A stretch of DNA of 64,000 bases from Persicaria tinctoria. Its lineage: Eukaryota; Streptophyta; Magnoliopsida; Caryophyllales; Polygonaceae. Below the pieces are notes generated by a model that ran no database searches, had not been told where the DNA came from, and saw only the letters and a list, made by a program, of their open reading frames with translations. The position numbers and the translations under genes are program-made. Where the stretch lies: contig JBANSL010000019.1 in NCBI GenBank assembly GCA_037127255.1, positions 13,291,001 to 13,355,000 of the forward strand. Reading direction: 5' to 3'. Shown here in pieces: positions 37,560 to 49,542 of this stretch; the first letter of the stretch is position 1, and each line of letters opens with the position of its first letter.

Positions 37560-40021
37560 TATATCTAAATAAAATATGGATATTTTTCACCCTTTATCTT
37601 TTCAGATAGTATTTAATAGTTTGACTAACTTTATAAGACTGGAGAATGTAAAGTCTCGCTAAATTTAAATATGCTAGTGATCACCTTGAGTATCGAATTA
37701 GGGACCTCATACACAAGTCTATGACAGTTTGTTATATGATAGATTTTTTTTGCTTATTTAAATTAATTAGTTATATATATATATAGTTTACCATTGCTAT
37801 ATTTATCTTTTACCATATGCTATATTATTTGGAGGGTATGATGTTATATGTGCAAAAGGCAGACACAAAATATGCATATTACATATATGGTAAGTGGTGG
37901 CCGGTCGTCATTATTGAAGATGGACCTTTTTCTTGATGAATATAGACATTATAATGTCAATCCAGTCTTGCAATATGTATGATGATGGGTACAATATATA
38001 TTATGCTCTCTCTCTCTCTTCTTCTTCTTCTTCCCACTGAGCTACTCATGACATGAGATATAACTCCTTTAGGCCATCTTTGCTCAGTGCAGATTGATAC
38101 ATATGAAGTACCTATGTTACTTTAATTATGAAAAAGGGAGCTTTGGGGTGAAATACAGTAAAGAGAAAGCATCAACAAGTGAGAATGAAATCTTTGGTTA
38201 CTTTGATCCATTCTACCTTTGCCCCCTTCTTCTTTTTTTGTTTCTGATTTCCTCAATATTTTTAAAAAACATATAAGTAATTTTAATAAACACATTAATA
38301 TATATTAACAAAATTTCACAATACCAGACAGATAATGTCTTATAAATCGAGATGGTGAAAAACGTCAGACGAATAGACCGTCGAGATACAATGCTACAAA
38401 CCAAAAACACACTGGACGCTGTAAAGAAACCAAAAACCAGTAGAAAGACAAGCAGATCTGATGAAATTATAAAAAAATAAAGGACATAAAAAAGGAGAGG
38501 CGCGCGACACCCTAATTAATTTGTTGACCTATTTAATTCCTTTAAAATATTAGCATCTGATCTGAAGATGCAATGACCTTTTATGGTGCCTGCAAATCTT
38601 GAATAAATCTGTTGTTGTCTTTTTTATGTTCTTTCCAATGAGAATTACATGTTTTTTTTTTTAATGAAAGAGAATTACTTGTTTTAATTTGTTTGTTTGC
38701 CGTTTGGTAGGGACTTCATTTCACAAAGGTCAAAGTCTCAAAGATGAATGTTACAGTAATATATATACAGTATTTTTTTTATCTCTCTCTTTTTTCTTGT
38801 TTTAATTACTATTCCAATACTGTTTGGAACATGCCGGCCTTGTGTTTCTCATGATTTATATGCATGGCCATTTTTTTTTTTTTGTCAAATATACAGTTTA
38901 TTATTGATATGTTTTCCGCGTTGACAATTTTTTTTTACCTAAAAATAGCTTATTGACACCGGCACATTTTGTCGACACAAACAATTGATATCAATAAGCT
39001 ATTTTTATGCCTAAAAAAATCATTAACGATATAAAATTGTGCATATGTTAATTGAAGCTTCCTCGTTTAATATAGTCCAATTGGTGATTGAAACCTTAAG
39101 AAACAATACTTTGTGATTTCTTAAAATAAAAAAATTGCTACAAACTCTATGAGTAAATGATATCTTGAATAATTTAAAGCTTTGGAACATGGAGATTGAT
39201 TTTATGAGTTGGGGAGATCTGAATTTACCCAAAAGAGGAGTTACCTTGAAAAGTTGCTTTTGTTGCTGAATTCACTTGATTGAAAATTGAATTGTTTAAT
39301 TAGGTTCGTTGGCGCTAAAACAAGTCATCTTAATCATGATTCATGACAGACAAGTTATTCAATTTTTTTGGTGAGTTATAAAGTTCTGTTACTTGTATTT
39401 TATATATTGTAGAGTGCTTAGGGAAAAAGTTATCGCCCCGGAATAGAAGCTTCAATGGGTTATTCACATTAATTAATTTTTGCATTTTGTTATGAAATCA
39501 AAATACATACACATGAAATTAGTGACAAAGATTATTACAGTATTTTTTTTTCTTTTTCTTTTTAATTAGTTTCAATATTGTAATGTGAATACATTCTTTT
39601 TAATGTGATCGAATACATGAATTGTATCCAGTCTCATGGTTATTTGATTGCATATTTATATAATACCATTTCTAAAATAAAATTTATCTAAAATGAAAAA
39701 ACAAAAGTGTAGCTTTTCAAATTATTTTGCTTCAACTCCGGTAACATCTACATTTCAAAGATTTAGAAAAACATTTATGGAAAAGTTAGCTCTCCCCAAA
39801 ATTTTAAAAAATGATGCAATTTTAAGAAGACTAGTTTTCTATCACTTCTCTATGTTGGACCTCGTCGAAGGTTGTATTAGCCGGGGCTACTAAATAAATT
39901 TAGACGGAATAATGCAATGAAGGACAAAGAGCTAGCAAGACAAATATTTATAGGTGAAAACCCTCCAACTATAAACAAGTGGTAGGGGATGAAAACGACC
40001 ACCTCCCTTTGCTTATGACTA
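37560..40021. other. long intergenic region, no gene
   Basis: About 2.5 kb of A/T-rich sequence. I see a (CT)n(CTT)n microsatellite at about 38007-38033 and several T-runs. An inverted pair, AAAAATAGCTTATTGA near 38941 and TCAATAAGCTATTTTTATG near 38991, encloses ~35 bp and could form a hairpin or be a MITE remnant. The small frames at 38094, 39023 and 39693 show no domain. Confidence 0.45.
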
Positions 40022-40345
40022 ATTTTTTTTTTAATAAGTCTACTTCTTTAATTATAATTTATAAAGATACATGTCCCCACCCGGCAACCACCACCGTCAA
40101 ATTAAGATCTCGTCTATCTTTTCTCTCCGTCACTAGACATTTTTGTTCTTCAGGGACAACTTCAGACTCCACACCAGAGATCTCGTCTATCTTCTCTTTC
40201 TGTCACTAGGCATATTTTTGTTCTTTAGGAACAACTTCACACTCCACACCACTGATAGAAGCAAGGGACAACGGATGCAGGAATCGAACCTGAAACCTTC
40301 TAACTCCTCTGTACTCCACACCACTGAACCACCCTGACTGGGACA
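40022..40345 (-). mobile_element. tRNA-derived SINE with poly-A tail
   Basis: On the minus strand a pol III promoter is visible: box A TGGTTCAGTGG (plus 40321-40331) and box B GGTTCGATTCC (plus 40280-40290), 30 bases apart, as in tRNA-derived SINEs. The minus-strand 3' end is an A-run (T-run at 40022-40031). The body includes a duplicated segment. I found no clear target duplication, so the exact ends are uncertain. Confidence 0.55.
40105..40252. repeat. two-copy ~74-bp tandem repeat in the SINE body
   Basis: Units 40105-40177 and 40178-40252, each beginning AGATCTCGTCTATCTT and ending ACTCCACACC, with a few substitutions and a 2-base indel. The ACTCCACACCACTGA word also recurs in the SINE head at 40313-40327. 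Confidence 0.7.
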
Positions 40346-40841
40346 AACTTTGGGAGAAAAAAAAAAGCTCCCAATCTTTTTCATTTGGCGGGAGCTAGGG
40401 TTAAAATTGCAAGGTATATACTGTAGAATAACAGTAGTGATTGAATGATCTCTAGGCTATGTTAATTAATGAGATCATCTCCATGATAATTCCTTTTGCA
40501 AATATTTTATTTAAACCTAACTTGTGATACACGTGTGTCCAGATTCAAGTGAGAATGAGCTAGATATATAGGTTGGGGGATTATGTGTCTTGGAAGCAAA
40601 TATCTTAGCTTTGTTATAAAACAAACACTTTTTTTTTATTTTTTAATATATATATTCCCATGCTCTCTTTGTTTAACAGATGGCATGATTACTACCTTGT
40701 GACTGAAGGAACTCTAGGTATGTATATGGAGTCAAAGACAAGATGACACCCTCTCTCTCTCTCTCTTCCTCCCTCCTCCTACTAATCTAAGCAATCATCA
40801 TTGCAGTACACCTTGGCCCACTGCAATTTGTCGCTTCGCCT
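40346..40841. other. MYB gene upstream region
   Basis: It includes a (CT)n tract followed by TCCTCCCTCCTCC at about 40750-40778, a pyrimidine patch of the sort found in plant core promoters, 60-90 bases before the TATA box. No open frame or repeat boundary supported. Confidence 0.45.
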
Positions 40842-40847
40842 TATAAA
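40842..40847 (+). promoter_or_regulatory. putative TATA box of the MYB gene
   Basis: TATAAA within GCCTTATAAAGCATC, 109 bases before the ATG. Transcription would start near 40875, leaving a 5' UTR of about 80 bases. Position and the upstream pyrimidine patch support it; there is no transcript evidence. Confidence 0.6.
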
Positions 40848-40955
40848 GCATCGATTTCGATACATAGGACAAGTTGGAGGAAAGCACCAGATCGATCACG
40901 ACACTGATCTTGATCGATCTCGAGGAGTCTGAGGAAGCAAACCTAGCTAGCCGCA

Positions 40956-42636
40956 ATGAGGAAGCCTACGTCGACGAATTCCTCAGAGAAGAATAGCAAC
41001 GGGAAAACCAATGGCAGCGGTACTACCAAGCTCCGAAAGGGCCTATGGTCGCCTGATGAAGACGATAAGCTCATCAAGTACATGCTCACCAATGGACAGG
41101 GCTGCTGGAGTGATGTGGCCAGGAATGCTGGTCTCCAGAGGTGCGGTAAGAGTTGTCGCCTTCGATGGATCAACTACCTTCGCCCTGATCTTCGACGAGG
41201 CGCCTTCTCCCCTCAGGAAGAAGACCTTATTGTCCACTTGCATTCTCTTCTTGGCAATAGGTAATCTTATATTTATCTTATGGTTATGTTTTAATTAGAA
41301 GTATATAAGATGAACATGATGTATGCTTTGTTACTCTTATTCTTGCGACGCTGGTATTGCTTGAGTTGCGACGTTGATTGTGATTGCTTAACATGTGAAT
41401 GCACTTTACATTGTCTAATATAGTTCAAAGTTAGTTTCGAAATCAGTAGGGTTGTTGTTCTAGCCGAATATTGTTGGTTCATATTCTGATTATTTAGGAT
41501 ATGAACGAGCTCAAGCCGAACCTAAATTTTGACTCGAGCTTAAAAATGTGTTCATACTCGGCTTGTTTAGGAAATGAAGGAGCTCGAGCCAAGCTTTGTT
41601 CGAGCCAAGCTTGGTTCAAAGCTCATGCTCTTTCGGATTAGAAATTCATAAAATTTGAGCTATTCGAGCTTAATTCGAATGAGTCAGGCTTTGGACCGAG
41701 CTTAAAAATGTGTTCATACTCGGCTCGTTTAGAAAATGAATGAGCTCAAGCCGAGGTTTATCGAGCCAAGTACATACGAGTTGAATTCGAGCTAGTCATG
41801 TTCACATAACACCCCTAGAAATCACATTGTAATTTGATAGTGATTTTTTTTCATGGTATTCAAGGTGGTCACAAATTGCAGCTCGCTTGCCTGGAAGAAC
41901 AGACAACGAAATAAAGAACTATTGGAATTCGACGGTGAAGAAGAGGCTAAAGAACTCGTCATTGTCGCCATCCCCTAATGCAAGCGACTCGTCGTCCTCA
42001 GAGCCTAGTACTATTGTCAGCGGAGGCGGTGGTGCAAGTCACTTGCCAATGGAGCCTATGTACATGAACTCTCTTCCATTTTCGACATCAATGTGCGACA
42101 TGCCATCTTTGGCTTCGAGTCTGAGCCATCCAATGATTGAGCCTATGTACATAAACTCCTTGCCATCATCAACGTCGACATGTACAATGGAGTCAGTGGC
42201 TCTGAACCATCCAACAATGGAGCCTATCCAGCCCATGGTGGGCCAAAGTCTTGCTGACATCCACTTGCCTGCACTTGCAAGCATGTACTTCAACGGATCA
42301 TTGTCAGCATCGTCATCAGCTCAATCTGCAATACATAACAGTGTCGCGAATGGGCAACATGGGGAGATGTTTGTTCCTTCTTTAGAAAGTTTTGCCATTG
42401 AAGAACATGCTGACAACCTCGGCAACAACCACCACCACCACCATATAGACAGCAACCAGTTTAGTTATATGTACAGTGCAATAGAGAACTGCATTAACAT
42501 TGACAAGAAGGTAGAGATGACAGCTGAGGTCCCGAACAATTGGGAAGGCGATGAGATCAGATTCGGAGAATGGGACTTCGAGCAGCTCGTGAAAGACGTA
42601 TCCTCGGCTCCATTCCTTGATTGCCAATTTGAGTAA
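40956..42636 (+). CDS. R2R3-MYB transcription factor, MYB46/MYB83-like
   Basis: Two exons, 40956-41260 and 41865-42636 (GT-AG), give 358 residues. R2 (about 28-79) has the regularly spaced Trp residues and KGLWSPDED...[20 protein letters not shown]3 (about 81-131) has [33 protein letters not shown] and WNSTVKKRL. The single intron splits the Arg codon of GNR. The tail is Ser-rich with a His run and an acidic, Trp-containing end ([25 protein letters not shown]) as in MYB83. MYB46/MYB83 are nuclear master switches for cellulose, xylan and lignin genes in secondary walls. Start: an in-frame TAG lies 12 bases upstream and MRKP is the usual N-terminus of this group. The middle contains a repeated [16 protein letters not shown] motif (three near-copies) I do not know from the Arabidopsis proteins. 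No lesion; likely functional. MYB46 versus MYB83 orthology is not settled. Confidence 0.93.
41447..41817. mobile_element. hAT MITE in the MYB intron
   Basis: 371 bp with ends TAGGGTTGTTGTTC and (reverse) TAGGGGTGTTATGTGAAC. It is flanked by GAAATCAG (41439-41446) and GAAATCAC (41818-41825), an 8-bp duplication with one mismatch. The interior is full of inverted and direct GAGCTCGAGCC / GAGCCAAGC words typical of hAT subterminal repeats. It ends 47 bases before the 3' splice site of the intron (exon 2 starts at 41865). Confidence 0.78.
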
Positions 42637-43569
42637 CCTTTCTTCCTAGTTGACTCATCAATTTCATCTCCCTTTCACATTTTTATATAGATTCTTCCAA
42701 AACTATACATTACCCCTTTTTCACATTAAGGGATCAAAACCAAACAAGCCCCAGTTTCTTTGTCATATATAAAGTCTACCTTCACAATTTTCTTCTACTC
42801 ATGATCATAATCTCCTCCTGTCCTATTCGGCGGTTCGATCACAAAAAACTATGTTGGGTGTATAGTTCATAGAATAAAGGGTTTGGGTGATTTTATGAAA
42901 TTCTTGAAAACACCCTATATATGAAAGGTACTTGCAAATGCAGTGCAAGGAAATGGTTGTTGTTCACATTAATTCCTGTAAGATGCTAAAGAAATAATAA
43001 GTCTATTGCTGTGAAGAGATGTGAATATATTGTGAGAAAAAGAGAAGGTAGATAGATTTTTTGTTTGGGTAGATTAATTTGTAGCCATATATTTCATTTT
43101 GAGTGCCTTTTGTAGTTATAGACAATAACCATATGAAAATGTACAAGATTTAATAATACATTCTTTTAGATTCATGGCATCTTAAAATCTATATATGTCT
43201 ATTTGATGTTTGTGTCCAGCTTATATGCATTAGAAGGTTCTTATATATCATTAGAAATAAGCATCTTACAAGTTATTGCGTTAAATGAAATTGTTGATGG
43301 GATTGTTTAAAATTTGATTAGAAACTAAGCTATCTCTCATAAATGTCTAGTTGGTAATCTATTGGAGGTTGAATTCATTAAAGCAATTAAGTGTAGTTGA
43401 TGGGACTAATTAATCCATCCACCAAAAGGAGAGACAACTTCGAGAGGGATATATGGGAAACAAAAAGCATGAATGTATGTATACAAGGTAGGTTTGAACT
43501 CAACGTACACTAATGGAGGAGTTTTTTTTATGGGTATTTCACTATTTCAACATGTAATTTGTTGGGTAG
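42637..43569. other. MYB 3' flank and intergenic, no gene
   Basis: The 3' UTR should lie in the first few hundred bases. The rest is A/T-rich with no open frame or repeat boundary. Its right edge, GGTAG at 43565-43569, is the target duplication of the next Copia element. Confidence 0.45.
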
Positions 43570-43794
43570 TATGAAGACTTGAATCCGAATGATCAAGATC
43601 TTCCCGCCATGGTCAGGCAAGAGAGTTTGTAGAGATTTTCTGGAATTCTTATTCAATCAATCTAACCACATTTACAAGCTACGTAACCTCTATTTATACA
43701 AGAGTAGAGCCGAGCTAAGCTACTAACCAAAATGACTAACTATGGTCACAAACTAGCAACTTAACTAACTATGGTTCTAACAACCATTTAACCA

Positions 43795-44541
43795 GAGCCG
43801 ATCCTACGGTTATATAGGCCCGGGGCAAGCAAAAATTTTAGGCCCTAATAATTTTAAATTGAATTAATTATTAAAAATAAAAACTACATTCCAACAATCT
43901 ATAATATATTTCAATCACTAAAAATTCATTAAGAAAATTAAAACTACTTAATATATAAAATATCAATTTTTTTTATAAATAAAACAAAATAACAAGGGAA
44001 TTTTTTATTAATTTTTTTGTGAGAAAACTATAACAAGAGATTGATATAATAAGTACATAAAAGAAACTAGTTGACAATAATAATACGATATGCCCAAAGA
44101 CGTTATAAATTATATGGAGTTAATAAGAAAAGGAGTAAAGAAATAAAAACTAAAAGCGAAACATATCTCCATAATATATTAATAATGGTTTTAATTTTGG
44201 AATATTCTTGTTGAATTGTTTATGTGTATGGACTTTTATTTGTTAAGTACTTAATAGGCCATAACGTTAATATACTATGGGCCTCTGATTGAAAAATTAA
44301 AGCTATGGGCTAGTTATTCTTTATTTTATTTTATTTTTAAAACGGAAAGCTATGGAGTACTTAATAACGTAATATACTAACGTTTTGACCAAAAAAAGGC
44401 CCAAAACGTAATATACTAACGTTAATATACTAACTATGGGCCTTTGATTCAATATGGGCCTATTTATCTATCATTTTTATTTGTTCTTTCAATGATAAAT
44501 GGGCTAAGGTAATATATGGGCCTAAAAATTAGGGTTAACTG

Positions 44542-44630
<89 letters not shown>

Positions 44631-44706
44631 TTTTTTTTATTGGGCCCCTGATTTGTTTGGGCCCTGGGCCATCGCCCAGCCTGCCCTTGCCTCTGGGCCG
44701 GGCCTG
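43795..44706. mobile_element. 912-bp insertion with GGCCC-rich ends, MULE-like
   Basis: Flanked by a perfect 10-bp duplication CATTTAACCA (43785-43794 and 44707-44716). Both ends carry inverted GGCCC-rich text: left TATAGGCCCGGGGCAAGC then AGGCCCTAATAATTT; right, in reverse, GGCCCAGGGCCC then GGGGCCCAATAAAAAAAAT. The duplication length (9-10 bp) fits Mutator-like elements. It contains an (AT)n microsatellite and several GGGCCT(A/T)TGATT words. No coding sequence. Confidence 0.65.
44544..44628. repeat. (TA)n microsatellite, about 85 bp
   Basis: Uninterrupted TA dinucleotides. Open frames through it translate to Tyr-Ile repeats and are artefacts. Confidence 0.95.
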
Positions 44707-44774
44707 CATTTAACCAAGCTGTTACACAAGCTTGTTTGCTTCCCAATCTATTGCTCAACCTATCATCCTCCATA

Positions 44775-44786
44775 TACCCCCCTCAA
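44775..44786 (-). other. polypurine tract of Copia 1
   Basis: On the minus strand TTGAGGGGGGTA directly precedes the 3' LTR start TATGGAGG. A near-identical TTGAGGGGGACT tract precedes the 3' LTR of Copia 2 at 50084-50095. Confidence 0.75.
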
Positions 44787-47700
44787 GGTGGACGCGTGGG
44801 ATGAAAAACGAGTCCAAGCTTGCAAGCCAGAGTAAAATGATGAACTACGCCCAAAGGCTTTGTAAATAGATCAGCAAGCTGCAAATGGGTGGGAATGAAG
44901 ACAGTTGAAATAAGGCCTTCTTGCACAAGGTCTCTGATGAAGTGACAGTCCATACGTAAATGCTTAGTACGCTCGTGATAAACGGGATTAATTGCCAGTT
45001 GCAGGGCCGCTTTGTTGTCTCCACAAAGAGGGACTGGATGATTGACATCCACCTGTAAATCATCCAATATTCCAGCAATCCATACTACCTCACAACTGGC
45101 ATGAGACATGCTCCTATACTCGCTCTCTGCAGAAGATCTAGAGACCATATTTTGCTTCTTGGTTTTCCAAGACACCAAACAATCACCAATGAACATGCAA
45201 TATCCAATTAGAGATCTACTAGAATCCCTGCAAGTTCCCCAGTCAGCATCAGAATATGCTCGAACAGCTAATGGACTTGATGATGGGTAGAAAAGTGCAC
45301 AATTCACAGTGCCTTTGAGATATCTTAGCAGAAATAAAGCTACTCTTAAGTGAGGAGCACGAGGAACAACCATAAACTGAGTGAGTTGCTGGACTGTGTA
45401 AGCTATATCTGGACGGGTAAGTGTGAGATATAATAGCCTTCCAACCAGCCGTCGATAGGATTCTGGATCCTCCAAAACATCCCCTTCATGAGCACTAAGA
45501 TGGAGATTCCTCTGCATAGGGAATTTGGCTGGTTTGCAGTTTAGCATAGCAGCATTAGAGAGTAAATCTACCACATATTTCCTTTGATTGAGCATGATCC
45601 CACTGTTTGATCTAGATACTTCCATACCCTGAAAATATCTTGCTTGGCCAAGATCTTTGATTGTGAAAGCTTGATGAAGAAAGCTCTTAAATCTGGCAAT
45701 CAAAGGCTCATCATCTCTTGTGATCAACATGTCGTCCACATAAACCAAGGCCACTACAAAACTAGTGCCAGAATTCAAGACAAATAAGGAGTAGTCGTGC
45801 CTTGATTGTCTGAAACCAAATTGAACCAAATGCTTGGTTAATTCAACATTCCACTGCCTACTAGCCTGTTTTAGGCCATAGATGGATCGATGAAGCCTAC
45901 ACACCTCTCCTGGGTTGACCTTGTCATAGCCTGGTGGTGGATCCATGTAGACTTCCTCATCTAGGAACCCATGTAAAAACGCATTGTTCACATCTAATTG
46001 GTGCAAACTCCACTTTCTAATAGCAGCAATAGCCAAGAGAATTCTTACAGTTGCAAGTTTAGCAACTGGTGAGAAGATCTCTTTGTAGTCTCTATTCTTC
46101 ACTTGGTTGTAACCCTTTGCTACCAACCTTGCTTTGTATCTCTCTACTTCCCCATCAGCTCTAAACTTCACTTTGTACACCCATTTACACCCTATTGCCT
46201 GCTTTCCAGGGGGTAAACTGGTGACAGACCAAGTGTGATTGCTTTCTAAAGCCAACACTTCCTTTTTCATAGCCTCTCTCCATTCAGGTAATTTATTTGC
46301 CTGAGAGAAGGATGAAGGCTCAGTTACTGTCAAAACATTAAACAAGGAACTCACATATCCCTTGGAATAAACCTTCAACTCTGAAGGATTGACCACTGCA
46401 AACACAAGTGAAACTGATCCATCATCTGTTGCACTTGTATTCCTTGAAGGCAGATTCCCACACACAAAATCTTGCAGCTTGGCAGGCCTCACAATTCTTC
46501 TAGAAGGCCTCCATGTATCAGCCAAAACCTCATGATCATTGATTTCCATTTGGTCATTTAAACCCAGGTCCATACTGACATGCTGCCCCTCTATAGACTG
46601 CTCATGATCATTAGAGAGGGAATTCTCCACAATCCTATCTGGACTGTAGTGAGGTTCAGTATGAGAGTGTTGAGAATTAGCTCTCTCACTCTGTACATGA
46701 ACCTGGTGATCTAAATTTCTAAGACCAGGCCTGCTCATCTCCAACATTTCTTCACCAAACAAAACCCTTGGCAAAGACACACTGGTGCTATCATTTGCTT
46801 TGGTATTCTGATCAGAGATACCTATTTTGAAAGGAAATGCATCTTCTTTGAATATCACATCTCTACTGACCAGGGTCCTATGACTTTCCAAATCATGCAG
46901 TTTATATCCTTTCTGGCCTGGAGGATACCCTATGAATACACACCTCTTTCCTGCAGCCTCCATCTTAGCTCTATTCACCTTTGGAATCAAGGTAAAACAC
47001 AAACAACCAATGACCCTAAGATAAGAGTAATCTGGCTGCTTGTTGAATAGCACTTCATAAGGAGATTTCCATTTCAACACTGATGAAGGCAGAAGATTGA
47101 TCAAGTGAGTGGCCCCCAAGACACACTCTCCCCGGAATTTCATAGGTAAACCACTATGAATTCTTACTGCTCTAGCAGTCTCAATAATGTGTCTATGCTT
47201 CCTTTCTACTCGTCCATTTTGCTCATGAATGTAAGGCATAGATCTTTGGTGGATGATGCCTTTCATTTGAAAAACAGATGTGACATGATCATTGACAAAT
47301 TCAGATCCATTGTCTGTTCTGAGACACTTGACTGTGGTCCTAAACTGAGTCTCAACATAGGCCAAGAATCTATCAATCATCATGCTAACTTGGCCCTTGT
47401 CTCTCAGTAAGAAGGTCCAAACAGACCTTGAATGATCATCTAGCACAGTCAAGAAGTACCTTGCTCCACACAAGGAGGGGACCCTATAGGGTCCCCATAC
47501 ATCCATATGCACTGAATCAAATAAACCAACAGCTAGAGATTCACTCCTTTGAAAGCGAAACTTATGGATTTTTGCTAAATGACATGCATCACAATCAAAT
47601 GTATCAATGTCATGGCCTTTGGCCCAATCAAACTGCTTCATCTTGGACATGGAGACATGACCCAACCGAGCATGGTTCAAATTGATAGAGTTAGCATAAC

Positions 47701-49461
47701 TGGAAGAAACAGCAAAGCTACTCACATCCTTATTCAAACTTTGAAAAGAAAGTCTTGAAATCCCTGAATGTCCTGGAATGCCAGCAAAGTCTGAGAACTT
47801 GTAAATTCGTCCATCTCGAACTCCCAGTGCCACCACACTATTAGTTGAAAGGTCCTGCATCCAGCATTTGTGCTTAGAAAATACAAACAAAAGGTCATCC
47901 TTATCAAGCAATTTTGAAACTGATAACAGGTTGTAGTTGAAGCCTGGCATGAACAAAACATCCTTGAGGAGAATATTCTTGCTCAACCTGATGCTCCCTG
48001 AAAATCTTACTGATTGTGTAATTCCATCAGGGAACCCAATCACAATAGGTTTAGTAAGAAGATATAAATCCAAAAACATCTCCTTACAACACACTATATG
48101 ATCTGATGCTCCTGAGTCCACAATCCATGTGACACATTGTCTTCGATCAACATTATTAACCAAGTAAGATGCCATACCTGCAAAGCTCATACTGCCACTG
48201 CCACTGTTGCTAGCAGAATCCATTTGTGCCTTTCCTTTCATAGCTCGGATTACCTCTGCAACCACAACATTCACCATCTTCATATCTGTGTGATCAAATC
48301 CCACATCTTGACCAGTCCTGTTCTCAACACCACTAGACAAAGGAGTGTCCAATTCCATGATATCCTGCACATTAGCAACTATCTTTCCCTCTTGGTTGCG
48401 TTTTGGTCCATTGTACCATTCTAGAAACCCAACCAATTTGAAGCACGTATCCTTCACATGACCATTCTCTTTGCAATAGGTGCAAACCAGTTCCATCTTA
48501 GCTTTCTTGTACTCCTTCTTGAGCTCTTCCTTAGACTTCCAATTTCCAGAAGAGGTACTGTCACCTCCACCTCCAGATCCCGAAGCCTGTCCTCCAGATC
48601 CTGAAGCCTGGCCACCTTTGATCACGAATTTCATGTTTCCAGTCCCACCAAAGCTTGAAGATGCAAAGCTTCTAGCAGCAAGAACTTCATGTCCTTGAGG
48701 AATTCCACCTGTGATGCCTTTTTGCCTCTCGATTTGTGTCACCATGTGGAACGCGCGATTAGTAGATGGAAGAGGATCCATTGCCAATATGTTGCTCGAA
48801 TTCCCTCATAAGACTCCGACAATCCCATCAGGAACTGCATCAGTTTGTTAGTAGCCTCTCTATCCATCAATTGCTTCAAAATTACACATGAACACATCTT
48901 CATACCTCCACATCTGCAGATCGAAACAGGTTCCAATTCCAGGAGTTCGTCCCAGGCCTTCTTCCTCTTACTGAAATACTCGGCCAATGTCAGATTACCT
49001 TGCCTGATCTCGCTGATCTCCTTCTTCAACTGGTAAATCAACGGTGCATTAGATTCAGCGAATCGCTCTTGGATTTCTTCCCACAACTGCTTCGCAGATT
49101 GGACGAACATGAAGTTCTCCGCCAGATCTGGCCTCATTGAGTTGATAATTCAACTTGTGACCATGTAATCGCATCTCAGCCAGCGATCATAGTCATCCTC
49201 TACCTCAGACGGCTTCTCCACCTTTCCATTTATGAAACCGAGTTTCATTTTTGCTCCTAGCGCCATACGAACTGCTCTACACCAGCTATGGAAGTTGCGA
49301 CCTGTGAGGGGAGCTGACACTAGTTGCATCCCCGGATGGTCACTGTTAGAGAGAAACAATGGATCGGCATGAATCGCGCCTTGATTCACACCAGGAACCC
49401 TGGCTCCTCCCGACGACGATCCTCCTTGAGCTGCAGCTGATTCTCCTTCGCCAGTTTCCAT
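44783..49461 (-). pseudogene. Copia 1 gag-pol polyprotein, two lesions
   Basis: Reading on the minus strand from the ATG at 49461: gag (NFHSWCRAVRMALGAK, LWEEIQERF, the KKEISEIRQGNLTLAEYF region), a CCHC knuckle (CTYCKENGHVKDTC, residues 102-115 of the long frame 48787-44783), protease (WIVDSGASDHIV), gag_pre-integrs (LNHARLGHVSMSKMKQF), integrase (HMDVWGPYRVPSLCGARYF, the TDNGSEF motif, the HEQNGRVERKHRH segment), RVT_2 reverse transcriptase (WREAMKKEVLALESNHTW, VDVNNAFLHG-type LDVNNAFLHGFL, ALVYVDDMLIT) and RNase H (AESEYRSMSHASCEV, TKPLG near the end). A TGA inside gag (about 49147) and a frameshift where gag meets the long frame (about 48760-48790) break it. Otherwise the 1334-codon pol frame is fully open. 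Domain order PR-INT-RT-RH is diagnostic of Copia. Confidence 0.93.
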
Positions 49462-49529
49462 GGATGTTTTCCGAAGATGAATTGTTCACCACAAACACTC
49501 AGTGAGCTACGATCGATTCGAAGCCAAAT

Positions 49530-49542
49530 GGCTCTGATACCA
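49530..49542 (-). other. primer-binding site of Copia 1 (tRNA-iMet)
   Basis: On the minus strand TGGTATCAGAGCC, directly adjoining the 5' LTR (49543-49825). An exact match to the usual plant Copia PBS start. Confidence 0.9.

Larger units (their letters stand above)
43570..44774 (-). repeat. 3' LTR of Copia 1 (split by an insertion)
   Basis: The LTR proper is 43570-43794 plus 44717-44774, which add up to exactly 283 bp, the length of the other LTR. The insertion at 43795 happened after the retrotransposon arrived, since the other LTR has an empty site. Confidence 0.92.

Noticed and set aside
44464..44773. Open frames on the minus strand encoding long Tyr-Ile repeats
   Set aside because: They are translations of the (TA)n microsatellite inside a transposon insertion.
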